A DNA stretch of 64,000 bases from contig NADL03000570.1 of the NCBI GenBank assembly GCA_002205965.3, positions 1 to 64,000 on the forward strand. The letters are read 5' to 3'. This document shows, one piece after another, positions 1 through 13,200 of the stretch (within the stretch, counting starts at the first letter, position 1; every line of letters starts with the position of its first letter). Source of the DNA: Kappaphycus alvarezii (taxonomy: Eukaryota; Rhodophyta; Florideophyceae; Gigartinales; Solieriaceae). A program made the translations under genes and the position numbers. Below the pieces are notes generated by a model, which was not told the DNA's origin, made no database searches, and was given only the letters and a program-made list of their open reading frames with translations.

Positions 1-56
1 TTGCTTCTTTGTTTGCCGCCCGATGTATTCGTCGCATCGGTTGGCCCGTAGGCGGC

Positions 57-724
57 TGAGAAGGAGGTGTTGCGAGCGACAAAAGTGCTGCCGTGGTATT
101 GTTGAACGAACAAAAGGAGTGTATATAGAAGAGAGTTGAGGAAGCTACAAGCAAGTATAAAAGGGGCAGAGGTCTACCACCGACGCTCTGCGACTAGCGT
201 AAGAAAAAGTTTTCTTGGGTCTGAAGTTGACTCTCAACTTCCTACTACTCGGACTTGGCTTGAAGTTGTCTGCCAACTTGCTTCACCTCCACTAAAGGAA
301 GCAGTTTACTCGGCTTATATAGACTTTTGGCTACCCTGCAAGCCTCAAACAAACATACTAATAACCATAAAATGTATTCACGGTAATTGTGTGAACCAGA
401 GAGACTATTAGAAGATATTTTCTCAAGGTAAATATCTAGGTGCCATACCCATGCCAGCCACCATCGGCCAGGGGGGGAATTGATGTGGCCATTATATAGA
501 CCTTTCAGAGTACTTGTAGTATCACCCACAACCTGGAACTGTACTGACATCTACTATGACAGCGTGTCCTAAAATGAAAAAATCAACCGACGAATTTGCC
601 ACACTCACCCAAATTAAAAATATCTTGCAAATTCAAAAACTGTAAAAATATCTTCCCAATTCCGATACTGTATACAATCATGGTCCTCATCTAGATTTTT
701 TCGTGCGCGAATTTGCGCACATCA
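57..724 (-). repeat. 3' LTR of Gypsy copy 1, end truncated
   Basis: This LTR is homologous to 6810-7531 over its whole length, but homology begins only at 57; positions 1-56 are unrelated flank. Two TATA-like boxes (TCTATATAATGG and TCTATATAAGCC on the minus strand) mark a likely core promoter in the family LTR. Confidence 0.9.
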
Positions 725-757
725 CGCCCTCTCGCTCAAGACGAACGTCCCGACTCG

Positions 758-3700
758 TCACTGCTCTTCTTCTGCTTCCGTTAGTGTTCGCTGTCTTATT
801 GATAAAATGTATGGTCTCTCAAACGGGTACGGATGCAACTGATTACCAATATGATGCTCTAAAAAGTAGGTTCGCATTACTGGTACCTCACTTTGTAGCA
901 TAGCCTCATATATTGGTTTGATCACATCGAGGTGGGGTTGAATACATTCTTCTTCCGTGACTCTTCCGAATCTTCCAAGAGTGAAAAAATATATGTGATA
1001 TGCAAACTCTTCTGGAAGATGCCGGAGGAATGGATGCGATAAGAAAAGAAGACGCGCATCATCAAGAACGAATCTTCGTAAGATAAGTGCGGTCCATGTA
1101 GCGCCCTAAAACATAAACAGATGCTTATCATGAAATAAGAAATGACCTGCGCATCGTTCGCATCCTCGGAGATATTGCGCAGCCAAAAAGATAATCTTCT
1201 TCTTCCGACTGTATGCTGTGCATGGTTGTGAAGGAGAGCTAGAGATGAAGTTGTGGTGGACGGTCCCGATGAATGGCCGCGACCAGCTCCTGACGTACTG
1301 GGACCTGCACGAGGTCCTCTCGGGGACGACCGAACCTCTTCTGGGCGGGTTGTTGTCTCCTGAAGGTCCTCCTCTGGTCATCATCACTGCTTCAGGAGGA
1401 TCCTCGCCGCCTCCAACGTTCCCAATTTGTGGCGGAGAAACGTAAGGTTCCCATAGAGGATACGGGACCAGTGTATTCCATATCCGGGGTAAGGCGTAAC
1501 CTCTCAGTCGCACATCTTGGTTGTTCTTGAGAAATACGTAAATTGGACGGATAATATTCAGATACGTTTGCGACAAGTCTCCAGCAGCTACCATTCCATA
1601 TCTTCCTATAGAGTAATGATATATTACCTCCACAAACTCTGGACCTGCTTCCGTGAACCTTCCGTTTTGGAATGAAAATAGAACTCTTATTAATAGTCGG
1701 AAATCTTCTTCAGGTAGCAATGGTCCGTTCAACGTACGAAAACATAGGCATATATTAATGTAGAAATGGATGATTACGTGGAGTTCGTAGTAGTCCCGCG
1801 TAATCGAGATGATCCATTCCCAGGCCCTTTTTCCTCCCATAGGAATCATTCTATAGTTAAAGATGAGTATGCCCCGTGGTTGCGCATAGTCCTGTGTGAG
1901 AAGGAATTCTTCAGGCCTCTGATGGTAAGGGACCAGACGACGTGCATGGATGGCCCTCCTTGATCTCTTCCCTGAGCTTGAACAGAGCTGATAGTGCGGG
2001 TGTCTTTCCTCCGTGACGATGCAAGGGTTCGAGTACTTGGTTTGGAAGGCCGGCCACTTCACAGCCTGCTGCATTGCTTTTCCATGTACTACAAGTACTT
2101 TAGAGCCAACTGAAAAGGTTCTGACTGCAGGTTCTGCATCCTTATTTCTTGTCTGTGTTAGCGCGCGGTGTGATCTCCAGCCTTCGGTGGCCAGTAGTTC
2201 AACTTCCCTACTCTCTTCATCGATAATATTTGTTTCCATGTCTCTCTGTAACATTCTAGGAGCCCTTCCGTACATTAGCTCGAATGGTGAGCGTCCATTT
2301 CTTCCTCTTCTTCGACGGTAGCCGTATAACACTTTTGGTAAGGCATCTTCCCACTGGATTTCATTCTCCGACATAGTTTTCGATATTGCTCGTTTGATGG
2401 TTCCAACCATCCTCTCCGCTTTCCCGTTGGACATAGGAGCGTATGCGAGAACGGTCTTCAGCTGAATCCCTTTCTCTTCCAAAAAACGAAGCAGTGAAGT
2501 TGCAGTAAAACAAAGGGCGTTATCCGAGATGATCCTTTTTGGAAGACCAAACGGTTCAATTATTTCTTTTTCGATGAATCTCAGTACCACCTCAGCATTT
2601 GCCTCCTCGACTGCAACTGCTATTGGCCATCCAGTAAGATGTTCCACCCCTATAAGGAGATATTTGTTTCCGGAAGAAGTTTCCTTGAACGGGCCCGCGA
2701 AGTCAATTGAGAAGGTTTCAAAGAGACCGGAAACTGGAAAACTTAGAGTTGTCTTATACTTCCGTATTGGAGTGAATTTTTGGCAGTTGTCGCAGCTTTT
2801 CACGAAATTATAGACGTCCTTATGGATACCGGGCCACCAGAATCTCTCAGTTACGAATTTTTGGTTGTTTCGAGATCCCAATGCCCTAGCTCATCATGGA
2901 AAGTCCTCAAGATCTTCATTCTTTCTTTCAAAGGGGCCACTAGTCGGGGACCGGCTTTAGTGTGCCGGAAGAGTTTCCCATTCCACAATGTAAAAGCCTT
3001 TTGATTCCTGCGTACCCAATTTCTGTGTTCAAGATCAACCTTTCTCATTTCTAGTCCATCGAGGAATTTGATCAGTCCGTGAATATTAGCTTCGTACTCG
3101 TTATCGTTCGGCAACTGCAACTCGGCGACTCCGACGATGTCCTCCGAAGCTTTTTCATTTGGAATCAGTGCGTCCCTCAAGCGGGATAGGTAATCGGCAG
3201 GCTGATTATTGCGTCCGGGTCTATACACAATTTCAAACCGATATTCTGCGAAAATGTCGAGCCATCGGGCCAAGCGGTGATGTACATCCTTCTTTTGGAA
3301 TGCTGTTTAAGTGCCTGGTGATCAGTTATCAAGACAAATTTCTCGAGTGATAAAAGGTATACGCGAAACTTTTTCAGCGCGAAGACGACAGCTAGCGCTT
3401 CTTTCTCGCAGACTGAGTATCTCTTTTCCGCATCATTCAGAGTTCGGCTTGCGAATTGAACAGGGTGTAGTCTTCCGTTTTCATCTTTTTGGGACAAAAC
3501 GGCACCCAAAGACCGTTCTGAGGCATCTGTCTCCACAACGAATGGTCTCTTGAAATCTGGGTACATGAGAACTGGGGGGACACATAGCTTATCTTTAAGC
3601 TCCTGAAATGCAGTTTCCATTTCCTTGTTCCAGTAAAATTTTCCGTTCTTCGTAGTGCTGGCATGTAACGGTGCTGCAGTCTTGGCGAAATCTTTGATAA

Positions 3701-6700
3701 ATCTTCTGTAATATGAGGCCAGTCCTAAGAAGCTTCGGACCTCCGTCTTTGAAGCGGGCCTTGGTGCCAACTTTATTTTTTTCGTTTTCTCTGGATCCAC
3801 TCTAATTCCCTCTTGGTCGACGATATGACCGAGTAATTGGATAGAAGTTTTCGCAAAGAAGCATTTGCTCAACTTAATTTTCAAGCTATACTCCGATATC
3901 CTCTCCACAACTGTCTTGACGTGCGAGATGTGCTGATCCAATGTTTCTGAGAATATGACGACATCATCGATATAGACTCTTGCGAATGGAAGTCCTTTCA
4001 AAACCTCGTTCATCATTCTTTGGAATGTAGCTGGTGCGTTCATGAGACCAAAAGGCATCGCTTCGAACCTGAACGTACCGGCTTTGCTGATAAAGGTTGT
4101 TTTTTTTACATTTTTCATCCAATGGAATCTGCTAATAGCCAGTGTAAAGGTCAATTGAGGTGAAATATCTCCCGTCCTTCAGGTCCTCGAGGATCTCCTC
4201 CATGTTCGGAATCGGAAATCGATCGGGTATCATTCTCTGGTTCAGTTGTCGGTAATCGACGCAAAAACGCAGCTTTCCATCCTTCTTTGGTGCGACCACA
4301 ACTGGAAACGACCATAGGGATGAAACTGGTCGACTAATATCATTTTTCAGCATACTTGTAACATTTTCTGAGATAAATTGGTCATATTTTGGCGGTTGAC
4401 GTCTAGGCTTGTGGTAAATCGGTTGAGTGTCGGTAAGTTCGAACGAGTGAGTAACCGGTACACTTGCTTGTCTTAAATCTGAAACGCTCCATGCAATTAC
4501 TTCGGAAGATGTTAACATGTCGGATATTTTCAGTGAGGCGGGGGCGGGAAGGTGCTGCACTTTTCCTTGGATTTCTGCCATTTGGCGCCCTTTTTCTTCT
4601 TGATCCTCAACCTCAATATTTTGAAGGACCTCTTCCGTCGTGCTCACATCTTCATATATGGAATTCGACGTATTCTTATTTTCTTTGCAAAGGTAATCTT
4701 CTTTCATGCTCCGAATTCTGTCCTTTGATTCGATATCATCGCAAAAAGAAACACATTCGGGTTTCAAACTTATCCTAGAATTCGTCATCTGTTTCAAACC
4801 CGAATCATAATCGTCCCATGCCATGTTCATTAACCCCCGAGGGTACCCTTTTCCACTTCCGAAAGTGTTAGTTGGTTCCGAATCTTCGCTGTCATAGCTA
4901 GAAGTGAAATCTTCACTGTCCGTTTCTTTTAAATCTTCAGGATGCGTGCTTTTGTCGAAATCCAGGGGCATCTTCACGGTTCTGCCGTCAATATTAACTG
5001 AAACCATTTGGTTGCCCAAGTCAATGCATGTTCCTAGTCTTTCCATGTGGGGCAGCCAATGATTGCATCGAAAGGGAGATCCGGCATGACAAGAAAGTCT
5101 ACATCAACTTTAGAGTCCCCAAAGAACACGGAAACCTTGTCAACAGTGCCCATGCATTTTGAGACGGTTCCATCCGCTACAGTTATTTTTCGAGTCGTTG
5201 GCTACAGTTATTTTTCGAGTCGTTGGAGTAATTCGAGACCTATATCTGTCACAAAGTTTCTGAAATGAGGTTTGGAACGCACCCAAATCGAAGAGAGCTT
5301 GGGTTTTCATACCCAATACTTTGACGTACCAGCTTAAGACGTCTTGGTGCTGTCGAGGCCGATTGAAGAAACAGTTTCTTACCCTTAGCGACTTATTAGA
5401 CCTGAATTTTTTGAGTTCTTTTCTCGCATCATCTGCGTCGCCCCTCAAAAGTTGACCAAACGTTATCCCAGTTGGGGCCGATGCAAGCTCAGCCACCAAA
5501 TTGTACCTCTTCACATACTCTAGTACGTCCTTAGAGATACTCTTAACTTTCTTACTCTTTTTCGTCTTCTTGGCCGGAGTGATGCCCACTCCTGGAACAA
5601 CTTGATCAGACCTCTTGGTTCGAGGAGGTACAGGTGCTGGGATATGCTCCAGCATTCCATACTCTAGCCTAGGTTTCTTCGATAAAATGTTCCCTTCCCC
5701 ATCTTTTTTTGTCACATTGACTTGACTAATCTCTTCAGCGATGGATACGTTACCAGCATCCGTCAACCTTTGCTCCCTTCTATTTTGTAAGATTTTCACC
5801 TCTGGTCCTGACTCACTCCTTGCTTCCGATAAATTTGCTCTTCTGCTGTCTTTAGACCAGCATTTACTTTCATGATGCCCATATCGACCGCACTTTGCAC
5901 AACGAGTGTTTCTATGTGGATTATCAGGACACCTGTTTGCAAAGTGTCCAGGCTTGTGACAGTAAGAACAGATTTCTGCGGCTTTAGGGGCCCCAGACTG
6001 GTTCTTCTTAATGGTAAGAGTAAGGCTTTCCAACTGCGAGGTTATCATGTCAAGTCGATTATCGAATCGGGTTTCCAACCTTTCTTCCAAGTTTTTGACA
6101 TCGCTCCTGACAGATTGTAATGCCGCTGCACTAGTAGCCGGCCTTTGATAATTCTTTTCAGGATGTACGATAGACATCGATGTGCGGTTTCCCTCGGTAC
6201 CTCACTCAGTGACTGAAACGTCTCCGAATTTTTGACAAATTCTACTATGGTACCCTTCAGTTCATCAAAAGTGTGAGGCCCTTGATGAGGAGGAAATCGG
6301 AGAGCCGCTTATCCCCAATAGCCGCCTTACGCAGCATTCCGTACTTGGCTTGGGCGTTGAACCCAGCCTTTTCATAAAGATCACACAAGTACACTAATGA
6401 GCTTAACAAATCGTCGAAGTTGAGCCGGGCCTCTATGGCGGTACGAATCATCTCATCTGGTTCTACCTCCTTAGCATACTCTTTCACAAGCCACTCACAT
6501 ACCTCACCGAAGTTACGCCCATTCCCGTTAAGAGACCACCCGTCGATAAACTTGGACTTATATTTGTGCTTTGCGTCACCATGAAGATAGGCAAGATACT
6601 TGCGGCCTTCTCTTCATCGCCCTTCTCTCGCATCACAACGTTGACATATGTTTAAAGAAACTCCTCAACGTCTTCAGTCTTGCCCCCTGTGAACGTTATA

Positions 6701-6720
6701 CGAGCAGCATTGAGATCCAT
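758..6720 (-). pseudogene. Gypsy gag-pol region, copy 1 (fossil, broken)
   Basis: The order on the minus strand is Gag, two zinc knuckles (both CX2CX4HX4C), aspartic protease, reverse transcriptase (YIDDVVIFSE), RNase H (VETDASERSLGAVLS; ITDHQAL), integrase (HHCC zinc site, then a core with IDFAGPF, ISDNALCF and NGKAERM), and a long C-terminal extension with two related domains of about 130 residues. PR-RT-RH-IN order makes this Ty3/Gypsy. No chromodomain was recognised. The reading frames are interrupted about six times; the copy is not intact. The closest relatives are the two units at 47.6-60.5 kb, which are nearly identical over most of their length. Confidence 0.9.
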
Positions 6721-6809
6721 GATTACCGAAAAGAAATCCCCCCGAAGTGTTCCTTACTACTGCTCAACTCGAATACCTCGGGTGCAACCCCCTCCACAAG
6801 AGTACCAAA

Positions 6810-7531
6810 TGATAGGGGTAAATCGGCGGGGGAGGAGATCCTCAGAACCAATTACCCTGAGAAGGAGGTGTTGCGAGCGACAAAAGTGCTGCCGTGGTAT
6901 TGTTGAACGAACAAAAGGGAGTGTATATAGAAGAGAGTTGAGGAAGCTACAAGCAAGTATAAAAGGGGCAGGGTCTACCACCGACGCTCTGCGACTAGCA
7001 TAAGAAAAAGTTTTCTTGGGTCTGAAGTTGACTCTCAACTTCCTACTACTCGGGACTTGGCTCGAAGTTGTCTGCCAACTTGCTTAACCTCCACTAAAGG
7101 AAGCAGTTTACTCGGCTTATATAGACTTTTGGCTACCCTGCAAGCCTCAAACAAACATACTAATAACCATAAAATGTATTCACGGTAATCATGTGAACCA
7201 GAGAGACTATTAGAAGATATTTCCTCAAGGTAAATATCTAAGTGCCATACCCATGCCAGCCACCCATCGGCCAGGGGGGGGAATTGATGTGGCCATTATA
7301 TAGACTTATCAGAGTTACTTGTAGTATCACCCACAACCTGGAACTGTACTGACATCTACTATGACAGCGTGTCCTAAAATGAAAAATTCAACCGACGAAT
7401 TTGCCAAACTCACCCGAATTAAAAATATCTTGCAAATTCAAAAACTGTAAAAATATCTTCCCAATTCCGATACTGTATACAATCATGGTCCTCATCTAGA
7501 TTTTTTTCCATGTGCAAATTTGCGCACATCA
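6810..7531 (-). repeat. 5' LTR of Gypsy copy 1
   Basis: Complete LTR of 722 bp with TGAT/ATCA ends. The outer end carries a near-palindrome of the family form GTGCGCGAATTTGCGCAC. The 5-mer beyond it (GTCAT) has no matching partner at the cut left end. Confidence 0.92.
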
Positions 7532-8268
7532 GTCATCATAGTGTTGATTGTTGATTGTTGAGAAAGGCGGTAGTGGCCACTGTTCTTTTTGTTGTAGATG
7601 CTGACCCGAAGTTCCTTTACCATGGCAGTCGAGCACAGCTATTTGTACTAAAACCCCAAGGGTTATCCACCACTACCTGATGATATAGCACCAGCTCAAA
7701 AGGGTGCGCAGAGTCCCTTATTCTGCTCTATCCGTCATTAGTCAGTCTGTTTTCGGCAGTAGAAAAGGACCACGGAACAAGTTCGGACACAGCTCAACCC
7801 AACGGTAAACCTGAGCCACAATTAACATCTTGTCAACTCAGCTACGTAAAAATCTTGTCAGATCATTATCTCGTCATGTAGCACCTTGTCCAATTCAAAA
7901 CATCTCATCACAAATTAGATATTGATAGCGATGTTACACATCTATCAACACATAGAGGCGGCTAGAGGCCATGCGGATGCGTTCGACAAGGCTGGAGCAA
8001 TTTTTCCTGCGGCGGCGGCCAAAAACGCGGGGGCGGTTGTGTCGAAAAACCAACTTTGGGATGGCAAGAAGTTCCAGAAGGGCTCGAGTCCTGTGCTCTG
8101 GCGATGGAGGAGATATAACGCGGTACAAGGCAGCAAAGTATAAGTCCTAAGCCGCGGCTTGGACCGGACGAGGAATAAAGGTGAGAACAGAGAAAGGGGC
8201 GGAAAGGAGGGAGCGGAAGGTGAGGAGTGACTGGGATGGTCCTGAAACTAGATTCATAGCTGGGAGAT
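7532..8268. other. Spacer with no recognised gene
   Basis: This spacer separates Gypsy copy 1 from the gene fragment at 8269-8886. Short open frames occur at 7922-8143 on both strands, but they overlap each other and resemble nothing recognised. No RNA gene or repeat was seen. Confidence 0.6.
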
Positions 8269-8886
8269 TCATGCCTTAGGATCCATGTCGGCATCGGAGG
8301 CAGGAATGTGTTCGAGGAGACCATAAGGGTTGATGTCTGCTGGTGTAGTAGGGAGCGGAGGAATGGGCGATTGGGCATTCGGGGCACCGACCGTAATCCA
8401 GCCATCCGTTTGAGGCGGAACAGGGGCAGTCTGGGTACGGCGGCGTTTGAATCCACCTGCCGCTGCTGGTGGAGGAGGCAGAGGGACTGCTCCAGGGAAA
8501 CCAGGGAGGTCCGACAGTTTGGCAAGTATTTTCGTATCGATATCCCGGAGAGCGGTGGTGAAGGATCGAGTCGGAGACCATTTGCAATTGTCGTCTTCCA
8601 AACGAGATATTTCAGAACGCAGACCTTGCCATACTGCGACGAAGTCATCAGCCGAAAGATCATTCTCTAGATCCATTATGCCGAAGAAGGTAAGCGTTGG
8701 TGCGTCAAAGTTCTCAGAATGATGCGCTAAGGTGCGATAAGAGTCGTATGCAGAGTTGACCGTAGATAAGTCGCGCTCCACCGCACAGATATAGAAGTGG
8801 TTCGGATCTGCGGATTGGATAATGGAGCAGAAACCAGGGAATACACCGGCAGAGATGGCGGCGCGAAACTGGGATGGGTTGTGGAT
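8269..8886 (-). pseudogene. 3' exon of an unrecognised gene, 5' part missing
   Basis: On the minus strand a frame opens just after a good 3' splice site (pyrimidine-rich CTTTTAG ending at 8887) and runs about 200 codons to a stop at 8269. The first half is mixed and globular-looking (IHNPSQFRAAISAGVFPGF, then an acidic helical stretch around VWQGLRSEISRLEDD). The second half is Pro/Ala-rich with a basic FKRRRTQ patch and ends YGLLEHIPASDADMDPKA. No family was recognised. There is no ATG in frame near the exon start, and the upstream side soon meets a plus-strand LINE fragment, so the first exon is probably lost or displaced. A mobile-element ORF1-like protein is possible because its tail motif resembles ones in the Gypsy and LINE proteins of this window. 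A chance GTG start at 8781 would give 170 residues, but the frame clearly extends further upstream. Confidence 0.45.
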
Positions 8887-9074
8887 CTAAAAGGTCGACG
8901 GAACAGAAAAGTGAGGAGTATCACTGTTTCTCAGAAGGTGCGCTGTACACTAGACTAGACATTACAGTTTTTATATCAACTGAGTTCGTTGTGTTGATCC
9001 ATGTCAGCAGTAGTACTGTACAGTACTGTACGTATTTGCCCTGCAATCGAAACATTTACTGGCACTCACGATGA

Positions 9075-9455
9075 AGAAGGTCACTGGTTGGCTGTTTTTA
9101 GGCCATTCATTCCAAATGAGAACGCGGCAAAGGCTGCAAAGCATAGAAGATATGAATCTTTTATCGCGACCTCCGCACGGAGCAGACTCATGCCCATCCC
9201 TACATCCACTCTCGGGGGATGGCACCCAGACGCGTACGCAGTGCTAACCGACGTGGCGCGGAACGTGGCTGTTAGGGCAATGCAGACATACGGGACGGTT
9301 CGAGCGGTTTTCACGCAGAGGCATGCGGCAGCAGCAGTGATGTCTAGTGCATCATGCCTGCTGACCGGCTTCGAGCCAGCCCTGTAGGCGCACCAGTGAC
9401 ACTACCCATTATCCTGAACACGTTCAACATACACCGGGGGAAAGCTGAATCATAC
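9075..9455 (+). mobile_element. LINE 3' fragment: C-terminal tail plus 3' UTR
   Basis: The frame ending at 9387 carries the C-terminal signature of RLE-type LINE-like proteins: NENAAKAAKHRRYESF, then LMPIPTSTLGGWHPDAY, followed by an Ala-rich helical tail (residues about 28-128 of the open frame). This matches the family pattern of a Lys-rich helix, F/M-x-P, T-x-GG-W and a terminal helix after the endonuclease domain. The RT and endonuclease core are absent, so it is a 5'-truncated copy. The 65 bases after the stop resemble 36020-36107, which supports a shared 3' UTR. Gypsy copy 2 begins directly at 9456. Confidence 0.6.
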
Positions 9456-10174
9456 CGATGTGCGCAAATGCGCACACAAAAAAGCTAGATGAGGACCATA
9501 ATTGTATACAGTATCGGAATTGGGAAGAAATTTTACAGTTTTTTGAATTTGCAAGATATTTTTAATTTGGGTGGGTGTGGCAAATTCATCGGTTGATTTT
9601 TTTATTTTAGGACACGCTGTCATAGTAGATGTCGGTACAGTTCCAGGTAGTGAGGGATACTACGAGTGACTCTGAAAGGTCTATATAATGGCCACATCAA
9701 TTCCCCCTCTGGCCGATGGGTGGCTGGCCTGGGTATACCAGCTAGATATATACGTTGAGTAAATATCTTCTAATAGTCTCTCTGGTTCAAACGATTCCCT
9801 TGAATGCATTTATGGTTATTAGTATGTTTCTTTGAGACTTTTGGGGTAGCCAAAAGTCTATATAAGCCGAGTAAACTGCTTCCTTTAGTGGAGGTGAAGC
9901 TAGTTGGCAGACAACTTCAAGCACAGTCCCAAATAGCTAGGAAGTTGAGAGTCAACTTCATACCCAAGAAGAATCTATTTTACGCTAGTCACCAAGCATA
10001 GGTAGTAGACTCTGCCACTTCCATACTTGCTTAGAGCCCATTCAACTGTCTTCCCTATCTACTCCTTTTTGGTTCGTTCAACTATACCTTGGTAGCCCTT
10101 TTGTCGCTTGCAACACCTCCTTCTTGGGGTAATTGGTTCTGAGGATCTCTTCCCCTGCTGATTTATCCATAACA
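9456..10174 (+). repeat. 5' LTR of Gypsy copy 2
   Basis: 719 bp, homologous to the reverse complement of 6810-7531. It contains TATA-like boxes near 9682 (CTATATAATGG) and near 9858 (TCTATATAAGCC). Confidence 0.9.
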
Positions 10175-10275
10175 TTTGGTACTCTTGTGCAGGGGGTTTC
10201 ACCCGAGGTAATCGAGTTGTGAAGTATTAGATCCACTTGCATTTTGATTATTTTTTTTTTTATTTTTTTGCAGCA

Positions 10276-13200
10276 ATGGATCATAACGCTGCTCGGATAT
10301 CGTTCACAGGGAGCAAGAATGAAGACTTTAAAGAGTTTCTTTACACATATGTTAATGTTTTAATGCAAGAAAAGAGCGATGAGGAGAAGGCCGCAAGTAT
10401 CTTCGCCTATCTTTCTGGGGACACAAAAGGCAAATACAAAGCTAAGTGTATTGACGGGTGGTCCCCTAATGGGAGTGGGCGCAACTTCGGTGAGGTATGT
10501 GAGTGGCTTGTGAGAGAATATGCTAAGGAGGTGGAACCAGATGAGATGATTCGTACCGCCTTAGAGGCCCGGCTCAACTTCATGATTTGTTAAGCTCATT
10601 GGTATACTTGTGTGATATCTATGAAAAGGCCGGGTTCAACGCCCAAGCCAAGTACGGAATGCTGCGTAAGGCGGCGATGGGAGATAAGCAGCTCTCCGAT
10701 TTCCTCCTCATCAAGGGCCCTCACACTTTTGATGAACTAAAGGATACCATGGTAGAATTTGTCAAACATTCGGAGACGTTTCAGTCACTAAGTGAGGCAC
10801 AGAGGGAAAACCGTACATCGATCTCCATCGTACATCCCGAAAAGAACTATCAAAGCCCGGCTTTTAGTGCAGCAGCATTGGAATCTGTCAGGAGCGATGT
10901 CAAAAACTTGGAAGAAAGGTGGGAAACCTGATTCGATAATCGACTTGACATGATAGCCTCGCAGTTGGAAAGCCTTACTCTTACCATTAAGAAGAACCAT
11001 TCTGGGTCCTCTAAAGCCGCAGATATCTGTTCCTACTGTCACAAGTCTGGACACTTTGCAAATAGGTGTCCTGATAATCCACATAGAAACACTCGTTGTG
11101 GAAAGTGCGGACGTTACGGGCATCATGAAAGTAACTACTGGTCTAAAGACAACATAAGAGCAAATTTATCGGATGCAAGGAGTGAGTCAGGGCCAGAGAT
11201 GAAAATATTACAAAACAGGAAGGATCAAAGGTTGACGGATGCTGGTAATGTATCCATCGCTGAAGAAATCAGTCAAGTCAATGTGACGAAAAAGGGATGG
11301 GGAAGGGAACATTTTATCGAGAAAACCTAGGCTAGATTATGGAATGCTGGAGCATGTCCTAGCACCTGTACCTCCTCGAACCAAGAGGCCTGATCAAGTT
11401 GTTCCAGGAGTGGGAAACACTTCCGCCAAGAAGACGAAAAAGAGCAAGAAATTTAAGAGTATCCCGAAGGACGTACTAGAATATGTGAAGAAGTACAATT
11501 TGGTGGCTGAGCTTGCATCGGCCCCAACTGGGATAACGTTTGGTCAACTTTTGAGGGGCGACGCAGAGGATGCGAGAAAAGAACTCAAAAAAATTATCAG
11601 GTCTAATAAGTCCGCTAAGGGTAAGAAACTGTTTCTTCAATCGGCCTCGACAGCACCAAGACGCTTTAAGCTGGTATTAGTCAAAGTATTAGGAATGAAA
11701 ACCCAAGCTCTTTTCGATTCGGGAGCTGTCCCGAACCTTATTTTAAAAACGTTGGTGACAGAGCTAGCTCTTGAAATCATTCCAACTACTCGAAGAATAA
11801 CTGTGGCGGATGGAACCGTCTCAAAATGCATGGGCACTGTTGACAAGGTTTCCGTGTTCTTTGAGGACTCTCAAGTTGATGTAGACTTTCTTGTCCTCCC
11901 TGACCTCCCTTTCGATGCAATTATTGGCTGCCCTACCATGGAAAGACAAGGGACATGCATTGAGTTGGGCAACCAAATCGTGTCAGTTAATATTGCCGGC
12001 AGAACCGTAAAGATGCCCTTTGATTTCGACAAAAGAACACATCCGGAAGATCTAGGAGAAACGGACGGTGAATATTTCACTTCTAGCTATGAAAACGAAG
12101 ATTACGAACCAATTAACACTTTCGGAAGTGGAGAAGGGTACGCTAGGGGGTTAATGAACATGGCATGGGATGATTATGATTGTGGGTTTGAAACAGATGA
12201 AGACTGAAATTCTAGGATAGGATTAAAACCTGAATATGTTTCTTTTTGCGATGATATCGAATCAAAGGACAGAATTCGGAGCATGAAAGAAGATTAAATT
12301 TCCAAAGAAAAAAAGAATATGTCGAATTCCATATCTGAAGATGTGAGCACGCCGGAAGAGGTCCTTCAAATTTTGGAGGGGTGAGGCTCAAGACGAAGAC
12401 CATCGCCAGATGGCAGAAATTCAAGAAAAAATAGAGCACCTTCCCGCGCCCGCCTCAATGAAAATATCCGACATGTTAACATCTTCTGAAGTAATTGCAT
12501 GGGGGAGTTTCCGATCTAAGACATGCAAGTGTACCGGTCACTCACACATTTGAACTTACCGATACTCAACCAATTTAACACAGGCCTAGACGTCAACCGC
12601 CGAAATATGACCAATTTATCTCAGAAAATGTTACAAGTATGCTGGAAAATGAGTTTATTCTGCTAATTTCGTCCTTATGGCCATTTCCAGTTGAAGGTAG
12701 CACCAAAAAAGGATGGAAAACTTCGCATTTACGTCAATTACCGACAGCTGAACCAGAGAATGATACCCGATCGATTTCCGATTGCAATTATGGAGGATAT
12801 CCTCGACGACTTGAAGGACGGGAGATACTTCAACTCAATTGATTTTTACACTGGCTATTGACAAATTCCATTGGATGAACAATGTAAGGGAAAACAGCTT
12901 TTACCAGCAAAGCCGTTATATTCAGGTTCAAAGTGATGCCTTTTGGTCTCATGGATGCCCCAGCTACATTCCAAAGAATGATGAACGAGGTTTTGAAAGG
13001 ACTTCCATTCGCAAGAGTCTATATCGATGATGTCGTCATATTCTCAGAAACATTGGATCAGCACATCTCGCACGTCAAGACAGTTGTGGAGAGGATATCG
13101 GAGTATAGCTTGAAAATTAAGTTGAGCAAATGCTTCTTTGCGAAAACTTCTATCCAATTACTCGGTCATATCGTCGACCAAGAGGGAATTAGAGTGGATC

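Larger units (their letters stand above)
57..7531 (-). mobile_element. Ty3/Gypsy LTR retrotransposon, copy 1 (fossil)
   Basis: Minus-strand Gypsy element of about 7.5 kb: 5' LTR at 6810-7531, internal region 725-6809, 3' LTR at 57-724. The LTRs run TGAT...ATCA, as shown by where homology between all copies stops. The left LTR lacks about its last 45 bp, so the element is cut there and no target-site duplication can be tested. A primer-site candidate, TGGTACTCTTGTGGAGGG, lies 2 bp inside the 5' LTR on the minus strand; a purine-rich GAGCGAGAGGGCG tract abuts the 3' LTR. The two LTRs differ at roughly 20 visible positions (about 3%), so the insertion is fairly recent but older than the array at 46.9-61.2 kb. 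The coding region is broken in about half a dozen places. Confidence 0.93.
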
